Source: Paraferrimonas haliotis (GTDB lineage Bacteria; Pseudomonadota; Gammaproteobacteria; Enterobacterales; Shewanellaceae). Taken from it: 64,000 nt of DNA. Positions within the stretch are counted from its first letter, which is position 1, and every line of letters begins with the position of its first letter. The notes under the pieces were generated by a model that searched no databases, was not told the DNA's origin, and was given only the letters and a program-made list of their open reading frames with translations. The position numbers and the translations under genes are program-made. The stretch spans positions 1-64,000 of the forward strand of contig NZ_NRRB01000006.1 in the NCBI RefSeq assembly GCF_002282895.1, given 5' to 3'. Below, in pieces: positions 1-9,116 of this stretch.

Positions 1-231
1 TTCCTCACCCCCATACTTTGTGCAACTGCCCGCTATTTGCTCTTGATAAGCTATGCAACGCTGTAATAACCAGCATCTGAATCGTGTTCAGGTAATAGCC
101 AGCTTTATTAAGTTAATCTGGATCGCTACAAAGTACACTCCACAGGCAATAATGGAGATATCTGATCGCTCTAGGTTAATTTTTATTAAATGTGAGTTAT
201 CCTAAAGCGAATAACGTAAAGGAAGAACGTA

Positions 232-807
232 ATGCTAAGAGTCATTATATTAAGTTTGCTGGTATTGACAGGTTGTGCAACTCAAGAGCCACCAAAAGAA
301 CTAAATCGAGTCACGGTTGTAGCGAGCGGCGACCTGTCGTTTCTAGACAATAAACCGCTGACCTATGCCTGGCATCCAACTCATGCTCGTATCCGAGTCA
401 ATGATGAGTTGAATGAGCAACAAGTTGCCGGCCTACTTTATGAAACCATCGCCTCTGTAATGAAGCAAAAAGGTTATCAACAGGTATCGATACAAGATAA
501 CCCAAGTGTTGTCATCGGTTTTGGTGCAGCGCTTGAATCAGCAATGGGGGATGACGAAATTCTGCAGCGAGTTGGTTTAGTACCAGGCTTATCGGTTGAT
601 GGGGTAGATAGCAGTCAGTATCAAAAGGGCTCCGTGTTAATCGCACTGTTTGGCAATGATTTAACGAGACCTAATTGGCAGGTCATTGGTCAAGGTCTTG
701 CCGATCTCAAAGCCAAAAGAGAACAACGTGAACCACGGCTTAAAGAGGAAGTGCAGCTGATGCTTAACAATGTTCCGCCTACTCAGCGCTTCGACCGACT
801 GCAGTAA
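232..807 (+). CDS. DUF4136-like lipoprotein
   Basis: Predicted 191-residue lipoprotein. The first 15 residues form a short signal peptide ending in the lipobox LTGC (Cys15). The rest, with a 'LTYAWHP' stretch near residue 43, resembles the DUF4136 family of proteobacterial envelope lipoproteins of unknown function. The ATG at 232 follows a good ribosome site, AAAGGAAG at 218-225. It stands alone, with about 90 bases before the next gene. The lipoprotein call is firm; the family assignment is from recall; no molecular function can be given. Confidence 0.75.
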   Translation: MLRVIILSLLVLTGCATQEPPKELNRVTVVASGDLSFLDNKPLTYAWHPTHARIRVNDELNEQQVAGLLYETIASVMKQKGYQQVSIQDNPSVVIGFGAALESAMGDDEILQRVGLVPGLSVDGVDSSQYQKGSVLIALFGNDLTRPNWQVIGQGLADLKAKREQREPRLKEEVQLMLNNVPPTQRFDRLQ

Positions 808-894
808 TCTGTTACCGTTTTTTAACAAAAAGCTGGTAATAGCTAGAACGATTACTCTAAACTAAAGTGCATCCATACACTACTGACCAACAAT

Positions 895-1764
895 ATGACA
901 TTAACCCATAAAACGATCAGCCACACTTATGCTGATGGCTGCTCGTCAGTACTGCAAGTCTATAGCAGCCAAGGCGCTAATACGACGATATATCTTCTTC
1001 CCGCTATGGCCGTATGGGCAAGGTTTTATACCGACCTTGCGAAGTCTATCGCTGAACTTGGGGTAAATGTCGTGGTCTGTGATTGGCGGGCACACGGTAG
1101 CTTTCAGTTTAAAGTGGGGCGTAAAGCTGATTTTGGTTACCATCAAATGGTTGAGGACGTTAAAGAGATTATTGACGTTGGCGATCAGCTATTTGCCGGA
1201 ACCCGTAGAGTGCTCATGGGGCATAGTTTAGGAGGCCAGGTTTCGGCGCTTCTTATTGGCCGTTTAAATAACCACTTCGACGGCTTAGTGATGTTAGCGT
1301 CCGGCTCTATATATCACAAAGGCTGGAGCGGACTGGATTGGTTAGGGGTTCGGTTTATTACTTACGCGTTTCCGGTCATTGCTAATTTAGTTGGCTATTT
1401 TCCCGGAAAATACGTCGCTTTCGCCGGAAAAGAAGCCAGGAGCGTTATCAATGATTGGGGGCGATGCGGACGTACCGGCGAGTTCAGGTTGGTGGGTACA
1501 GACTTTGACTATGATAACGGAATGAAAACGGCCACCCCGCCTGTATTAGCCATAACGGTAGAAGGTGATGTGTTTGCCACTCCGAATTCGAGTAAACAAC
1601 TCATTCAGAAATTCTCGAGCAAGGATGTAGAAATGGTTCATTTAGCCTCTAAGCAAGAAAACATCGATAAAAGCTTAGATCATTTTAATTGGGCTAAGTA
1701 TCCGCAAACCGTATTGCCTCATATTGAAGCGTGGATGATTCAACGTAAACTCGTAGTGAATTGA
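895..1764 (+). CDS. alpha/beta hydrolase (COG4757-like)
   Basis: Predicted 289-residue cytoplasmic alpha/beta-fold hydrolase. The nucleophile elbow GHSLGG lies at residues 109-114 (Ser111), preceded by a 'CDWRAHG' strand-turn near 62-68 that matches the DyRGxG region of COG4757 predicted hydrolases. A late Asp (in EGDVFATP) and a His near the C-terminus (in SLDHFNW) are candidates for the rest of the triad. There is no signal peptide. The substrate is unknown. No Shine-Dalgarno sequence is obvious before the ATG. Confidence 0.75.
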   Translation: MTLTHKTISHTYADGCSSVLQVYSSQGANTTIYLLPAMAVWARFYTDLAKSIAELGVNVVVCDWRAHGSFQFKVGRKADFGYHQMVEDVKEIIDVGDQLFAGTRRVLMGHSLGGQVSALLIGRLNNHFDGLVMLASGSIYHKGWSGLDWLGVRFITYAFPVIANLVGYFPGKYVAFAGKEARSVINDWGRCGRTGEFRLVGTDFDYDNGMKTATPPVLAITVEGDVFATPNSSKQLIQKFSSKDVEMVHLASKQENIDKSLDHFNWAKYPQTVLPHIEAWMIQRKLVVN

Positions 1765-1815
1765 GCATTGCTTGCCCAGTTAATCGACAATTAGCATGCT
1801 TCATCAAAAAACCGC

Positions 1816-1843
1816 TTTACAGTTGGCTTTGCTCTTGTATAAT
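1816..1843 (+). promoter_or_regulatory. sigma70 promoter for tRNA-Trp
   Basis: TTTACA at 1816-1821 and a perfect TATAAT at 1838-1843 are separated by 16 bp and end 13 bases before the tRNA. This is a strong sigma70-type promoter, as expected for a monocistronic tRNA gene. Confidence 0.75.
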
Positions 1844-1856
1844 GCCTTTCGTCGTT

Positions 1857-1933
1857 AGGGGTGTAGTTCCAATTGGTAGAACGTCGGTCTCCAAAACCGA
1901 ATGTTGGGAGTTCGAATCTCTCCACCCCTGCCA
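1857..1933 (+). tRNA. trpT: tRNA-Trp(CCA)
   Basis: A complete 77-base cloverleaf. The acceptor arm AGGGGTG pairs with CACCCCT (1923-1929). The anticodon loop CTCCAAA (1889-1895) carries CCA at 1891-1893. The T arm contains GTTCGAATC. G is the discriminator base and the terminal CCA is encoded at 1931-1933. It matches E. coli tRNA-Trp closely by recall. It has its own promoter upstream and an intrinsic terminator just downstream. Confidence 0.97.
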
Positions 1934-1941
1934 CATAACAC

Positions 1942-1973
1942 AAAAAGCGCATTCAGTAGGATGCGCTTTTTTT
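1942..1973 (+). terminator. intrinsic terminator of tRNA-Trp
   Basis: The stem AAAAAGCGCAT (1942-1952) pairs with ATGCGCTTTTT across an 8-base loop and runs into seven T. It lies 9 bases after the tRNA 3' end. Confidence 0.9.
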
Positions 1974-2089
1974 GTGCCCAATTCTTTTTGCTAGAGCCTG
2001 ATGCTTACCTTGTCTCCGTTTGTGAATAAAATGTTATTGTGGTAGTTTTTTAGCTCTGTTTTTACGAATGGAAAATCAAGGAGTGATTT

Positions 2090-3289
2090 ATGGAATCCAT
2101 TGAAGCTGGCGGTTTTTTCTCCTTCACCTTAGCTATCTTACTGCTTTTCGTTGGTAAAGGGGCGTTAAGTCGTTATGCGATTTTAAGAGAGTACAGCATA
2201 CCCGAGGCGGTTATAGGCGGCTTTGCCTGCGCCGCGACGGTCGCTGTCATCTACTTTGTTCTTGGTATTCAAATTACCTTTGAGCTGGGTGCAAGAGACG
2301 CCCTGCTGCTGTATTTCTTTGCGGCCATGGGGCTTAATTCCGACATTAAGTCACTGCTTTCCGGTGGTAAGCCATTAATTATCCTTATAGCGCTCGCCGC
2401 GGTTTACATCATGATGCAAAACGCCGTTGGAATGGGCGTGGCCTCAGCCTTTGGCATGAATCCGGTTGCCGGCTTAATGTCGGGCTCGGTGTCATTAATT
2501 GGTGGAGTAGGCACTACGCTGGCTTGGGCTCCTACATTTGTTGATGAGCTAGGCGTCACTAATGCCATGGAGCTTGGAATCGCCAGTAACACCATAGGCC
2601 TGATTTTTGCCTGCGTTATTGGTGGCCCAATAGCAAAGTTTCTGATCAATAAACATCAACTGCAAGGCAATCCCGATCAACGTCTTGATGTTGGCTCGTC
2701 GCACAATGCACCCAATGAAACCGTAGACAGCTATAGTTTGTTGTTTGCCTGGCTTAGGCTAAATATCGCTTTGATGTTAGGTTATGGCATCAACGAACTG
2801 TTAGTGATGGCGGACATTGCGCTGCCCTTGTTTGTATCCTGTTTGATGGCCGGTATTTTGTTGGGTAATCGAACCTATAAAGTCTTCCCTAAGCAATACG
2901 TTGAAGGTGGAGATCGCGGTTTGTCGTTAATTTCCGATATTTGCTTAGGCATGTTTATCGTAATGGCCCTAATGGATCTCAAAATCTGGGAATTAGCCGG
3001 CCTATTAGGCTACCTATCCGTTGTTATGACGCTACAAATAGGGATGTCGATTCTGTTCTCTTTATTGGTCGTCTTTAGACTAATGGGTAAGGATTACGAG
3101 GCCAGTGTAATTTGCTCTGGCTTTGGAGGCATCACTTTAGGCTCAACGGCAACGGCCATCGCCAATATGACCGCAGTAACCAAACAAAACGGCGCGGCAC
3201 ACAGAGCTTTTATTTTGGTTCCCTTAGTGTGCGGCTTCTTCGTAGATATTATTAACGCCATCGCGATTAATTTTTTCATCGGGTTGTAA
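2090..3289 (+). CDS. gltS: sodium/glutamate symporter GltS
   Basis: Inner-membrane Na+/glutamate symporter of the ESS family, 399 residues, the usual length. The protein is almost wholly hydrophobic and shows the two Gly-rich re-entrant-loop motifs of the family: GGVGT at residues 138-142 and GGITLGSTATA near residue 346. An AAGGAG ribosome site at 2078-2083 fixes the ATG start. The S9 peptidase gene begins only 33 bases after its stop with no terminator between, so the two are probably co-transcribed. That would couple peptide breakdown outside the cytoplasm to glutamate import (inference). Confidence 0.93.
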   Translation: MESIEAGGFFSFTLAILLLFVGKGALSRYAILREYSIPEAVIGGFACAATVAVIYFVLGIQITFELGARDALLLYFFAAMGLNSDIKSLLSGGKPLIILIALAAVYIMMQNAVGMGVASAFGMNPVAGLMSGSVSLIGGVGTTLAWAPTFVDELGVTNAMELGIASNTIGLIFACVIGGPIAKFLINKHQLQGNPDQRLDVGSSHNAPNETVDSYSLLFAWLRLNIALMLGYGINELLVMADIALPLFVSCLMAGILLGNRTYKVFPKQYVEGGDRGLSLISDICLGMFIVMALMDLKIWELAGLLGYLSVVMTLQIGMSILFSLLVVFRLMGKDYEASVICSGFGGITLGSTATAIANMTAVTKQNGAAHRAFILVPLVCGFFVDIINAIAINFFIGL

Positions 3290-3322
3290 CCTAACTTTCA
3301 CTCACAAGCTAAAGGATTTAGC

Positions 3323-5236
3323 ATGACAATATCGAGCCTTTTTCAGCGAACTTTATTGCTCGCGAGTTTATCTATTTTTTCTGTGTCTGCACAGGCGATG
3401 TCAGTAGAAGACTTTTCTCGTCATCCCGAGTTTTATGACGTTAAGATTTCCCCCGATGGTAAGTACCTAGCGGTCCTTATTAATACCGATGGCCGTAAAA
3501 CACTGGCGTTTTTGGACAGCAAGACTTTTGAAGTACAGTCCTCCATAGGTGGGGGGCAGAAAGATCAAGTGGGCAGCTTTTTCTGGGTCAACAATGAGCG
3601 CGTGTTAGTAGGTGTTGAGCAGGTGCAAGGTGCCTTGCTGCAACCGCTCAACTATGGGGAAATTTTTGCGGTTAACTATGACGGTTCGAAAAAGAAAATG
3701 CTGTTTGGCTATCGCTCCAGAGAGGGAGGGTATGAGTCCGGTTGGCTAGTCGATCCGCTAAAAGGGCAGGATAAATATGTGCTCATTCAAACTCGTCAAT
3801 GGGAATGGCGCACCGGTGCAACGCCAGAGATTCAAAGACTGAATGTCTACAGTGGAAAAACCCTACGCATAAAGCAAGGGCCAATGCGCGACAGTAATTT
3901 TCTTATCGACAATCAAGGAAAAGCTCGATTTGCTTCGGGTTTAGACAGTGACTATAAGAACCATTTGTATTATTCCGACGACCGAGGAGAAAAGTGGCAA
4001 CGCGTAAAAAACTTTTCCGGCAAAAACATTAGCTTGATGAGCTTTACACCTGATAACAATGGCGTTTATGCCTTAATGAGTGAGAAAGGTGAGCCAAGCA
4101 GCTTATACCGATTAGACATTAAAACTCAACAAACGAAAGAGTTGTATCGTAGTAAAAGCGCAGAGCCTACGGAACTACTAAAGACCGATGTAAATGAGGT
4201 TTATGGGCTTCGAATTGATGAAGACTATCCGAACTATTTATACATTAAGCCCGACTCTAATGACGCTCTATTGCACAAAGCGCTGGTGAGAGCTTTTAAT
4301 GGGGATAACGTCATCATTAGTAGTAAAACAGACGATGGTAAGCTGGCAGTTGTGCACGTCACTGGCGATCGTAATCCGGGTGTTTTCTACTTGTTTGATA
4401 CTCAATCTATGCAAGCTCGTGAACTCATGCGCTCTCGAGAGTGGATAAAAGCTAATGAGCTTGCCGCTACCCAACCGTTTCGATTAAAAAGTAAAGATGG
4501 CTTAACCCTAAATGGGTATTTGACGCTACCGAAAGGGAAACAATCCAATTTACCTACCGTCATTATGCCTCATGGCGGACCACACGTTCGCGATTACTGG
4601 CAATACAATAGCCGTGTTCAATTGCTAGCGAGTCGAGGTTATGCCGTTGTTCAAATCAACTTCAGAGGCTCAACAGGGTATGGTGAAGAATTTGTAGAAG
4701 CAGGTTACGGTCATTGGGGTACGGATATTCAGCAAGATATTATCGATGCGGCTAACTACGTCATTCGTGACGGTGTTGCCGATAAAGATCGTTTGTGTAT
4801 TTTTGGTGGAAGCTTTGGTGGCTATTCAGCGCTACAAAGCGCGATTATTGAGCCTGAGCTCTTTAAATGCGCGATTGGCTATGCCGGGGTTTACGATCTT
4901 GAAATGTTGTTTACCGAAGGCGATATTGAAAATCTAAAATGGGGTGATGCCTATTTGGAAAAGACAGTTGGCAATGATAAAGCGGAATTGCGCCGTCAAT
5001 CGCCGGTATATAACGTTGATAAGCTTAAAGCTCCGGTATTAATTATTCATGGTGAAGACGATGAGCGTGCGCCTATCGAGCATGCCGAAGCATTGCGAGA
5101 AGCACTGGATAAAGCCAATCACCCTTACGAGTGGCTGGTTAAAGATAAAGAAGGCCACGGTTTTTATCTAGAAGAAAACATCGTTGAAGCCAACCAAAAG
5201 GTCTTGGCTTTCCTAAAACAGCACATTGGTGATTAA
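3323..5236 (+). CDS. secreted S9-family peptidase (prolyl oligopeptidase type)
   Basis: 637-residue serine peptidase with an N-terminal signal peptide ending near SAQA (about residue 25). An N-terminal beta-propeller-like region of about 370 residues is followed by an alpha/beta hydrolase domain. The triad is Ser497 (GGSFGGY), Asp580 (HGEDDERAP) and His612 (EGHGFY). The layout is that of acylaminoacyl-peptidase/DPP-like S9C enzymes. It should act on oligopeptides in the periplasm or outside. It is a distant paralogue of the S9 enzyme at 46336. The ribosome site AAAGGA precedes the ATG. Probably in an operon with gltS. Confidence 0.9.
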   Translation: MTISSLFQRTLLLASLSIFSVSAQAMSVEDFSRHPEFYDVKISPDGKYLAVLINTDGRKTLAFLDSKTFEVQSSIGGGQKDQVGSFFWVNNERVLVGVEQVQGALLQPLNYGEIFAVNYDGSKKKMLFGYRSREGGYESGWLVDPLKGQDKYVLIQTRQWEWRTGATPEIQRLNVYSGKTLRIKQGPMRDSNFLIDNQGKARFASGLDSDYKNHLYYSDDRGEKWQRVKNFSGKNISLMSFTPDNNGVYALMSEKGEPSSLYRLDIKTQQTKELYRSKSAEPTELLKTDVNEVYGLRIDEDYPNYLYIKPDSNDALLHKALVRAFNGDNVIISSKTDDGKLAVVHVTGDRNPGVFYLFDTQSMQARELMRSREWIKANELAATQPFRLKSKDGLTLNGYLTLPKGKQSNLPTVIMPHGGPHVRDYWQYNSRVQLLASRGYAVVQINFRGSTGYGEEFVEAGYGHWGTDIQQDIIDAANYVIRDGVADKDRLCIFGGSFGGYSALQSAIIEPELFKCAIGYAGVYDLEMLFTEGDIENLKWGDAYLEKTVGNDKAELRRQSPVYNVDKLKAPVLIIHGEDDERAPIEHAEALREALDKANHPYEWLVKDKEGHGFYLEENIVEANQKVLAFLKQHIGD

Positions 5237-5256
5237 TCACATAGCCAAAAGAAAGC

Positions 5257-5287
5257 AGGGGCCAGGCAGCGATGTCTGGCCCTTCTT
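5257..5287. terminator. stem-loop between convergent genes
   Basis: GGGCCAG (5259-5265) pairs with CTGGCCC (5276-5282), and the stem extends inward by GCA/TGT around a GCGA loop. It is followed by TTCTTATT. It lies between the S9 peptidase stop and the convergent ABC operon and may end both transcripts, although the T tract is weak. Confidence 0.6.
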
Positions 5288-5291
5288 ATTA

Positions 5292-6512
5292 CTATTCGTA
5301 ACGAAGTGCTTCGATGGGGTCTAAATTAGCCGCTTTAAATGCCGGATAAAAGCCAAAGCCGATGCCAATGAGCGCTGTTCCGATAACACTTACACTCATG
5401 ATTAAGGGTGAGATAGCCATAGGCCAACCAAACTGGTTTTCTATGATGAAAATCGCGATAACGGACAATGCTAGGCCGACCAGGGCGCCAAGTAGACACA
5501 ACAGGGCGCTCTCAATTAAAAACTGATAGAGAATGTCTTTGGGTCGTGCACCAACCGCCATTCGCAAACCAATCTCTCGAGTACGCTCGGTTACACTGAC
5601 CAGCATAATGTTCATCACACCAATGCCTCCAACCAGCAAGGAGACCGCAGCCACCCCAGCCAACAAAGAGTTGAACACTTGGTTAGCTTCGGCTCGGGTA
5701 TTTAGCATGGCACTGAGATTCATTACGATAAAAGCAGAGCTATTATCGGCGGAAATGCGATGGCGCTGCATAAGCAAACGCTCAACTTCGTCAGAAACCA
5801 CATCCATGTTGTTAGCTTTATCTACCGACAAAGTTAAACGGCGTACATGATTGACGTTGTCTGCACCAATCACTCGGCGATTGGCGGTGGTTATGGGCAT
5901 TATTAAAGTATCGTCTTGGTCGTTACCGCGCATGTCTTGGCCTTTGCTATCAAGCAAGCCAATAATCGTTAATGGTACCTTGTTGACTCTTATAGTTGCG
6001 TTCAATGCAAAACTGGGATCGCCAAATAACTCTTTTGCAACGGTTTGCCCTATTACGGCTACTTTAGCGCTGCTGCGTACTTCGCTTTCGGTGAAGCCTC
6101 GGCCGTCCAAGAGTCGCCAATTATTGGCGATCAAAATATCGGCGTTCGCCCCTTCAATTCGAGTGTTCCAATTTTGGTTTCCCCAAATGATTTGAGCCTG
6201 GCCATTAGAGGTGGCAGCAATAGCCGTGACTTCAGGTATAGAGGCCTTAATGGCGTAGACATCGCCCATGTCCAAACGAGTGCGTTGTCCAGCAGCTCCT
6301 TGAGCGCCTGCGCTGTTAATGGTACCGGTTCGAACCATGAGTAAGTTACTGCCGAGGTTTTGAATCTGTTGATCCACTTGGCGTTGGGCTCCTTCGCCCA
6401 AAGCAAACATAATGATCACCGCACTGATACCGATAATAATGCCAAGTGTGGTCAGAATAGACCGCATAAGGTTACGACGCAGCGATTGCAAAGCAGTTTG
6501 AGTTAAGGTCAT
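5292..6512 (-). CDS. MacB-like ABC transporter permease
   Basis: 406-residue inner-membrane permease of the MacB/FtsX-like family. One N-terminal membrane helix (about 15-40) is followed by a periplasmic MacB_PCD-type domain (about 45-245). Three C-terminal helices (about 275-400) hold the conserved 'ERTREIGLRMAVGA' cytoplasmic stretch. Unlike E. coli MacB, the ATPase is a separate protein. The start overlaps the ATPase stop by 4 bases (ATGA), so it is translationally coupled. It is the last gene of an adaptor-ATPase-permease operon. No outer-membrane channel gene is adjacent. The substrate is unknown. Confidence 0.92.
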   Translation of the reverse strand: MTLTQTALQSLRRNLMRSILTTLGIIIGISAVIIMFALGEGAQRQVDQQIQNLGSNLLMVRTGTINSAGAQGAAGQRTRLDMGDVYAIKASIPEVTAIAATSNGQAQIIWGNQNWNTRIEGANADILIANNWRLLDGRGFTESEVRSSAKVAVIGQTVAKELFGDPSFALNATIRVNKVPLTIIGLLDSKGQDMRGNDQDDTLIMPITTANRRVIGADNVNHVRRLTLSVDKANNMDVVSDEVERLLMQRHRISADNSSAFIVMNLSAMLNTRAEANQVFNSLLAGVAAVSLLVGGIGVMNIMLVSVTERTREIGLRMAVGARPKDILYQFLIESALLCLLGALVGLALSVIAIFIIENQFGWPMAISPLIMSVSVIGTALIGIGFGFYPAFKAANLDPIEALRYE

Positions 6513-7192
6513 AGCGAAACCCCCGACAATAGCTCTCCGTCACGAACGGAAACAATGCGATCGGCTTGTGCCGCCACTTCCATTTCATGAGTGACAATCA
6601 CCACGGTTTGTCCTTGTTGGTTTAATGTGCGAAATAACGCCATGATGTCGTCACTGGTTTTGCTGTCTAATGCGCCGGTTGGCTCATCCGCCAAGATAAT
6701 TTCTGGTCGGTTTATCAAGGCTCGAGCTATGGCTACCCGTTGTTGTTGCCCTCCAGATAATTGGCTTGGATGGTTGTCGTATTTGTCTTGTAAGCCCACT
6801 GCATCGAGACATTCTCGCGCTCTCGTTTTGGCTTGCTCAGGGCTCATTTGGGCGTACATCAGTGGCATCATCACGTTTTCTAATGCTGATGTCCGGGCTA
6901 ACAAATTGAACTGTTGAAAGACGAAACCAATGTGGTCTCTGCGAAGGTGAGCTAAGACATCTCGATTCAGCCCCTTAGTTGGTTTCCCGAGTAAGGTTAA
7001 TTCACCCTGTTTTGGTGTCATTAAACAGCCAATTAAGTTCATTAAAGTCGATTTTCCGGAGCCCGATGGCCCCATGATGGCAACCATTTCACCTGCGGCG
7101 ATGTTGAGATTAATGTTGTTAAGCACCTGAAATTCACCGCCAGCCATAGGAAAGCTGTGGCTCAGTTGTCGGCATTGAATAACGGACTCCAT
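6509..7192 (-). CDS. MacB-like ABC transporter ATPase
   Basis: 227-residue ATP-binding subunit of the MacB/LolD type. Walker [10 protein letters not shown] is at residues 41-49, the signature is LSGGQQQR and Walker B runs into [12 protein letters not shown] chose the ATG at 7192 because it forms a TGATG overlap with the adaptor stop; a TTG one codon earlier is also open. The product powers the permease at 5292-6512. Together with the adaptor it forms a MacAB-type tripartite exporter that acts from the periplasm or inner membrane outward. Confidence 0.93.
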   Translation of the reverse strand: MESVIQCRQLSHSFPMAGGEFQVLNNINLNIAAGEMVAIMGPSGSGKSTLMNLIGCLMTPKQGELTLLGKPTKGLNRDVLAHLRRDHIGFVFQQFNLLARTSALENVMMPLMYAQMSPEQAKTRARECLDAVGLQDKYDNHPSQLSGGQQQRVAIARALINRPEIILADEPTGALDSKTSDDIMALFRTLNQQGQTVVIVTHEMEVAAQADRIVSVRDGELLSGVSL

Positions 7193-8577
7193 CAACCATT
7201 GCTCCGCATTTGATTCACTATCGCCAAGCCTGTTAAGTCAGGACGCAATATGCTGGTGTTCGTTTGGTCGCTAATACCTAGTTGCACAGCGAGTGCTTCA
7301 GTTTTGCCTTCTTTTAAGATCAGTAAACTGCCCATGCGAACCTTACCGTTACGAATATCGTTGCGCAGCTTTTTCTGTTGGTCGGTTAACACTTCGTCGA
7401 TGAGTGCTGACACCTTTTGACGATATTGCTGGTTAACACTGCGACTGCCCGTTTGTGGTCGAGGTGGGAGGTTGTCGTTTAATTGTTTTTGCTGTTGCTC
7501 GGTTAAGTTCAGTGGCTTAAGCCCGGCCAATAGACTGCCGCTCCGCTTTCCACTTTTGGAGGTAGAGCCGTGTTGAGCTGCCCCTCGCTCACCCATTCGG
7601 ACAGCGGCATTACTGACGCGTTGCACATCGCGTACGTTGTCTACTGAGATGGTCAGGTTGGCGGTCATGCCTGGAAATAATCGATTTTGGGGATTATCGG
7701 TAGCGATAATTACGCGGTAACTTACCACCCCGGATGTCACCATGGGGGCTTTTCTAATTTGGCTGACTATCCCTCGAAAAGTTTGTTGAGGATAGGCGTC
7801 TACGGTATAGCTGACCCGCTGCTCTAGTGCAATTTGACCAATGTCGGATTCATCAATGTGTGCTTCGATTTCCATTGCCGATAAATCTTTAGCCAATGTA
7901 AATAACTCAGGCGTGTTATAGCTGCTTGCCACGGTTTGACCCCGCTCAATGGTACGGTTAATCACGAATCCATCAATCGGGGCTCTAATTTCTGTTCTAG
8001 CTAGGTCAATTTGGTTTTGCTGTAGGGTGGCAATGGCACTTGCTAGGTTGGCCTTTAGTACACTTAATTGGGCATGAGCTTGCTGCAGAGCGAGTTCTGC
8101 TAATTGCTTTGCGCTAACAAAATCGTCAACTTCATTTTGTGAAATGTGCTTGTCGAGCAACAGTTGTCGGGCTTGGGTAAGGTCTCTTTTCGCCTTCTCG
8201 AGATTAACTTGCGCCTGTTGGATAGTGATAGCTTGCAGCCCCTTATCGGCTTCGATTTTTTCCACCTGTGCTGAGGCCTGAGCGACCTTAGCGGCGAAGG
8301 TGCTGGGATCGATTCGAGCTAACAATTGCCCTTGAGTGACGCTGTCATTAAAGTCAGCGGCCAACTCGGTGATTTGCCCAGAGAGTTGCGCCCCTACAAC
8401 CACATCATCAACCGCGGCCAATGTTCCTGTCGCGGACACGCTTTTGCTGATGTCCCCTTGTGTGGCCTGCTCAGTTTGGTAACTGTAGTCGTTAGAGGGT
8501 GTTTGCAATGTACTCCATTGCCAGTATCCGATGCCGGCGGCGATAATGCCCCCAATCGCCAAAAGCCTTTTGTTCAT
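7192..8577 (-). CDS. MacA-like periplasmic adaptor with LTxxQ insert
   Basis: 461-residue membrane-fusion protein. It has an N-terminal anchor (about 4-22), a lipoyl-like hairpin with a coiled coil (about 95-190), a beta-barrel (about 235-320) and a membrane-proximal end (about 413-461). Between barrel and end lies an extra hydrophilic, helix-prone insert (about 336-412) with two LTxxQ-type motifs, LTEQQ at 358-362 and LTDQQ at 397-401. LTxxQ motifs are best known from the periplasmic Spy/CpxP proteins. The protein links the ABC pump to an outer-membrane channel encoded elsewhere. First gene of the operon. Confidence 0.9.
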   Translation of the reverse strand: MNKRLLAIGGIIAAGIGYWQWSTLQTPSNDYSYQTEQATQGDISKSVSATGTLAAVDDVVVGAQLSGQITELAADFNDSVTQGQLLARIDPSTFAAKVAQASAQVEKIEADKGLQAITIQQAQVNLEKAKRDLTQARQLLLDKHISQNEVDDFVSAKQLAELALQQAHAQLSVLKANLASAIATLQQNQIDLARTEIRAPIDGFVINRTIERGQTVASSYNTPELFTLAKDLSAMEIEAHIDESDIGQIALEQRVSYTVDAYPQQTFRGIVSQIRKAPMVTSGVVSYRVIIATDNPQNRLFPGMTANLTISVDNVRDVQRVSNAAVRMGERGAAQHGSTSKSGKRSGSLLAGLKPLNLTEQQQKQLNDNLPPRPQTGSRSVNQQYRQKVSALIDEVLTDQQKKLRNDIRNGKVRMGSLLILKEGKTEALAVQLGISDQTNTSILRPDLTGLAIVNQMRSNG

Positions 8578-8744
8578 GATCGTTTCTCTGTAATCGTTTC
8601 GCTCAATTTAGCCATGTCTTGGGTCAAGCAACAACACCATTTACATTGATTTGCAAAGGGTTGTGATCAGAGCAGATAAACCAGTTACTGCTGTATAAGA
8701 AAGTGGGTTTGTGTCATTATGTTCTTTCGTTTTTAGGAGTTTGA

Positions 8745-9116
8745 ATGACCGACACTAACAACCAATTTTTAGATGCCTTAGGAATTACTCGTTGGCGTTC
8801 TAAGGATGCCGAGTTGCAACCCATGAATCATGTGTCGGTTGCAAAACTGCATGTGGTTTGCTCGTTAAATGAGCAGCAACTTTGGCAGTCACCACTGTTC
8901 AATAAAATCATGAAAGCTGCCAACATTGGCTTTGATGAATTGTCTATTAGTGAAACTCTTCAGGAGAATCCTTCCACCCAGTTGGTGTGGTTTTTAGGTA
9001 GCGAAGCTGTGACGACCAAGCCGCCGAGTGTTGCGACCGTTGATATCAATCAGTTGGATCAAACACCTCAACAAAAGCAGCGGTTGTGGCAAGCACTTAA
9101 GGGCATTAGTCGATGA
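8745..9116 (+). CDS. holD: DNA polymerase III psi subunit
   Basis: 123-residue HolD-like protein. The N-terminal 'LDALGITRWRSKDAE' region resembles the start of HolD proteins, which bind the clamp loader and carry chi. The family is poorly conserved, but the 4-base overlap with rimI reproduces the standard holD-rimI arrangement and supports the call. A TTTTTAGGAG ribosome site precedes the ATG. It is transcribed divergently from the MacAB-like operon. Confidence 0.85.
   Translation: MTDTNNQFLDALGITRWRSKDAELQPMNHVSVAKLHVVCSLNEQQLWQSPLFNKIMKAANIGFDELSISETLQENPSTQLVWFLGSEAVTTKPPSVATVDINQLDQTPQQKQRLWQALKGISR

Noticed and set aside
1761-1994. Plus-strand open frame of 77 codons spanning the tRNA
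   Set aside because: It covers the whole tRNA-Trp gene, its promoter and terminator; no ribosome site or plausible protein sequence.
5533-6344. Three plus-strand open frames opposite the MacB-like permease
   Set aside because: Antisense shadows of a clearly conserved membrane protein; no start signals.
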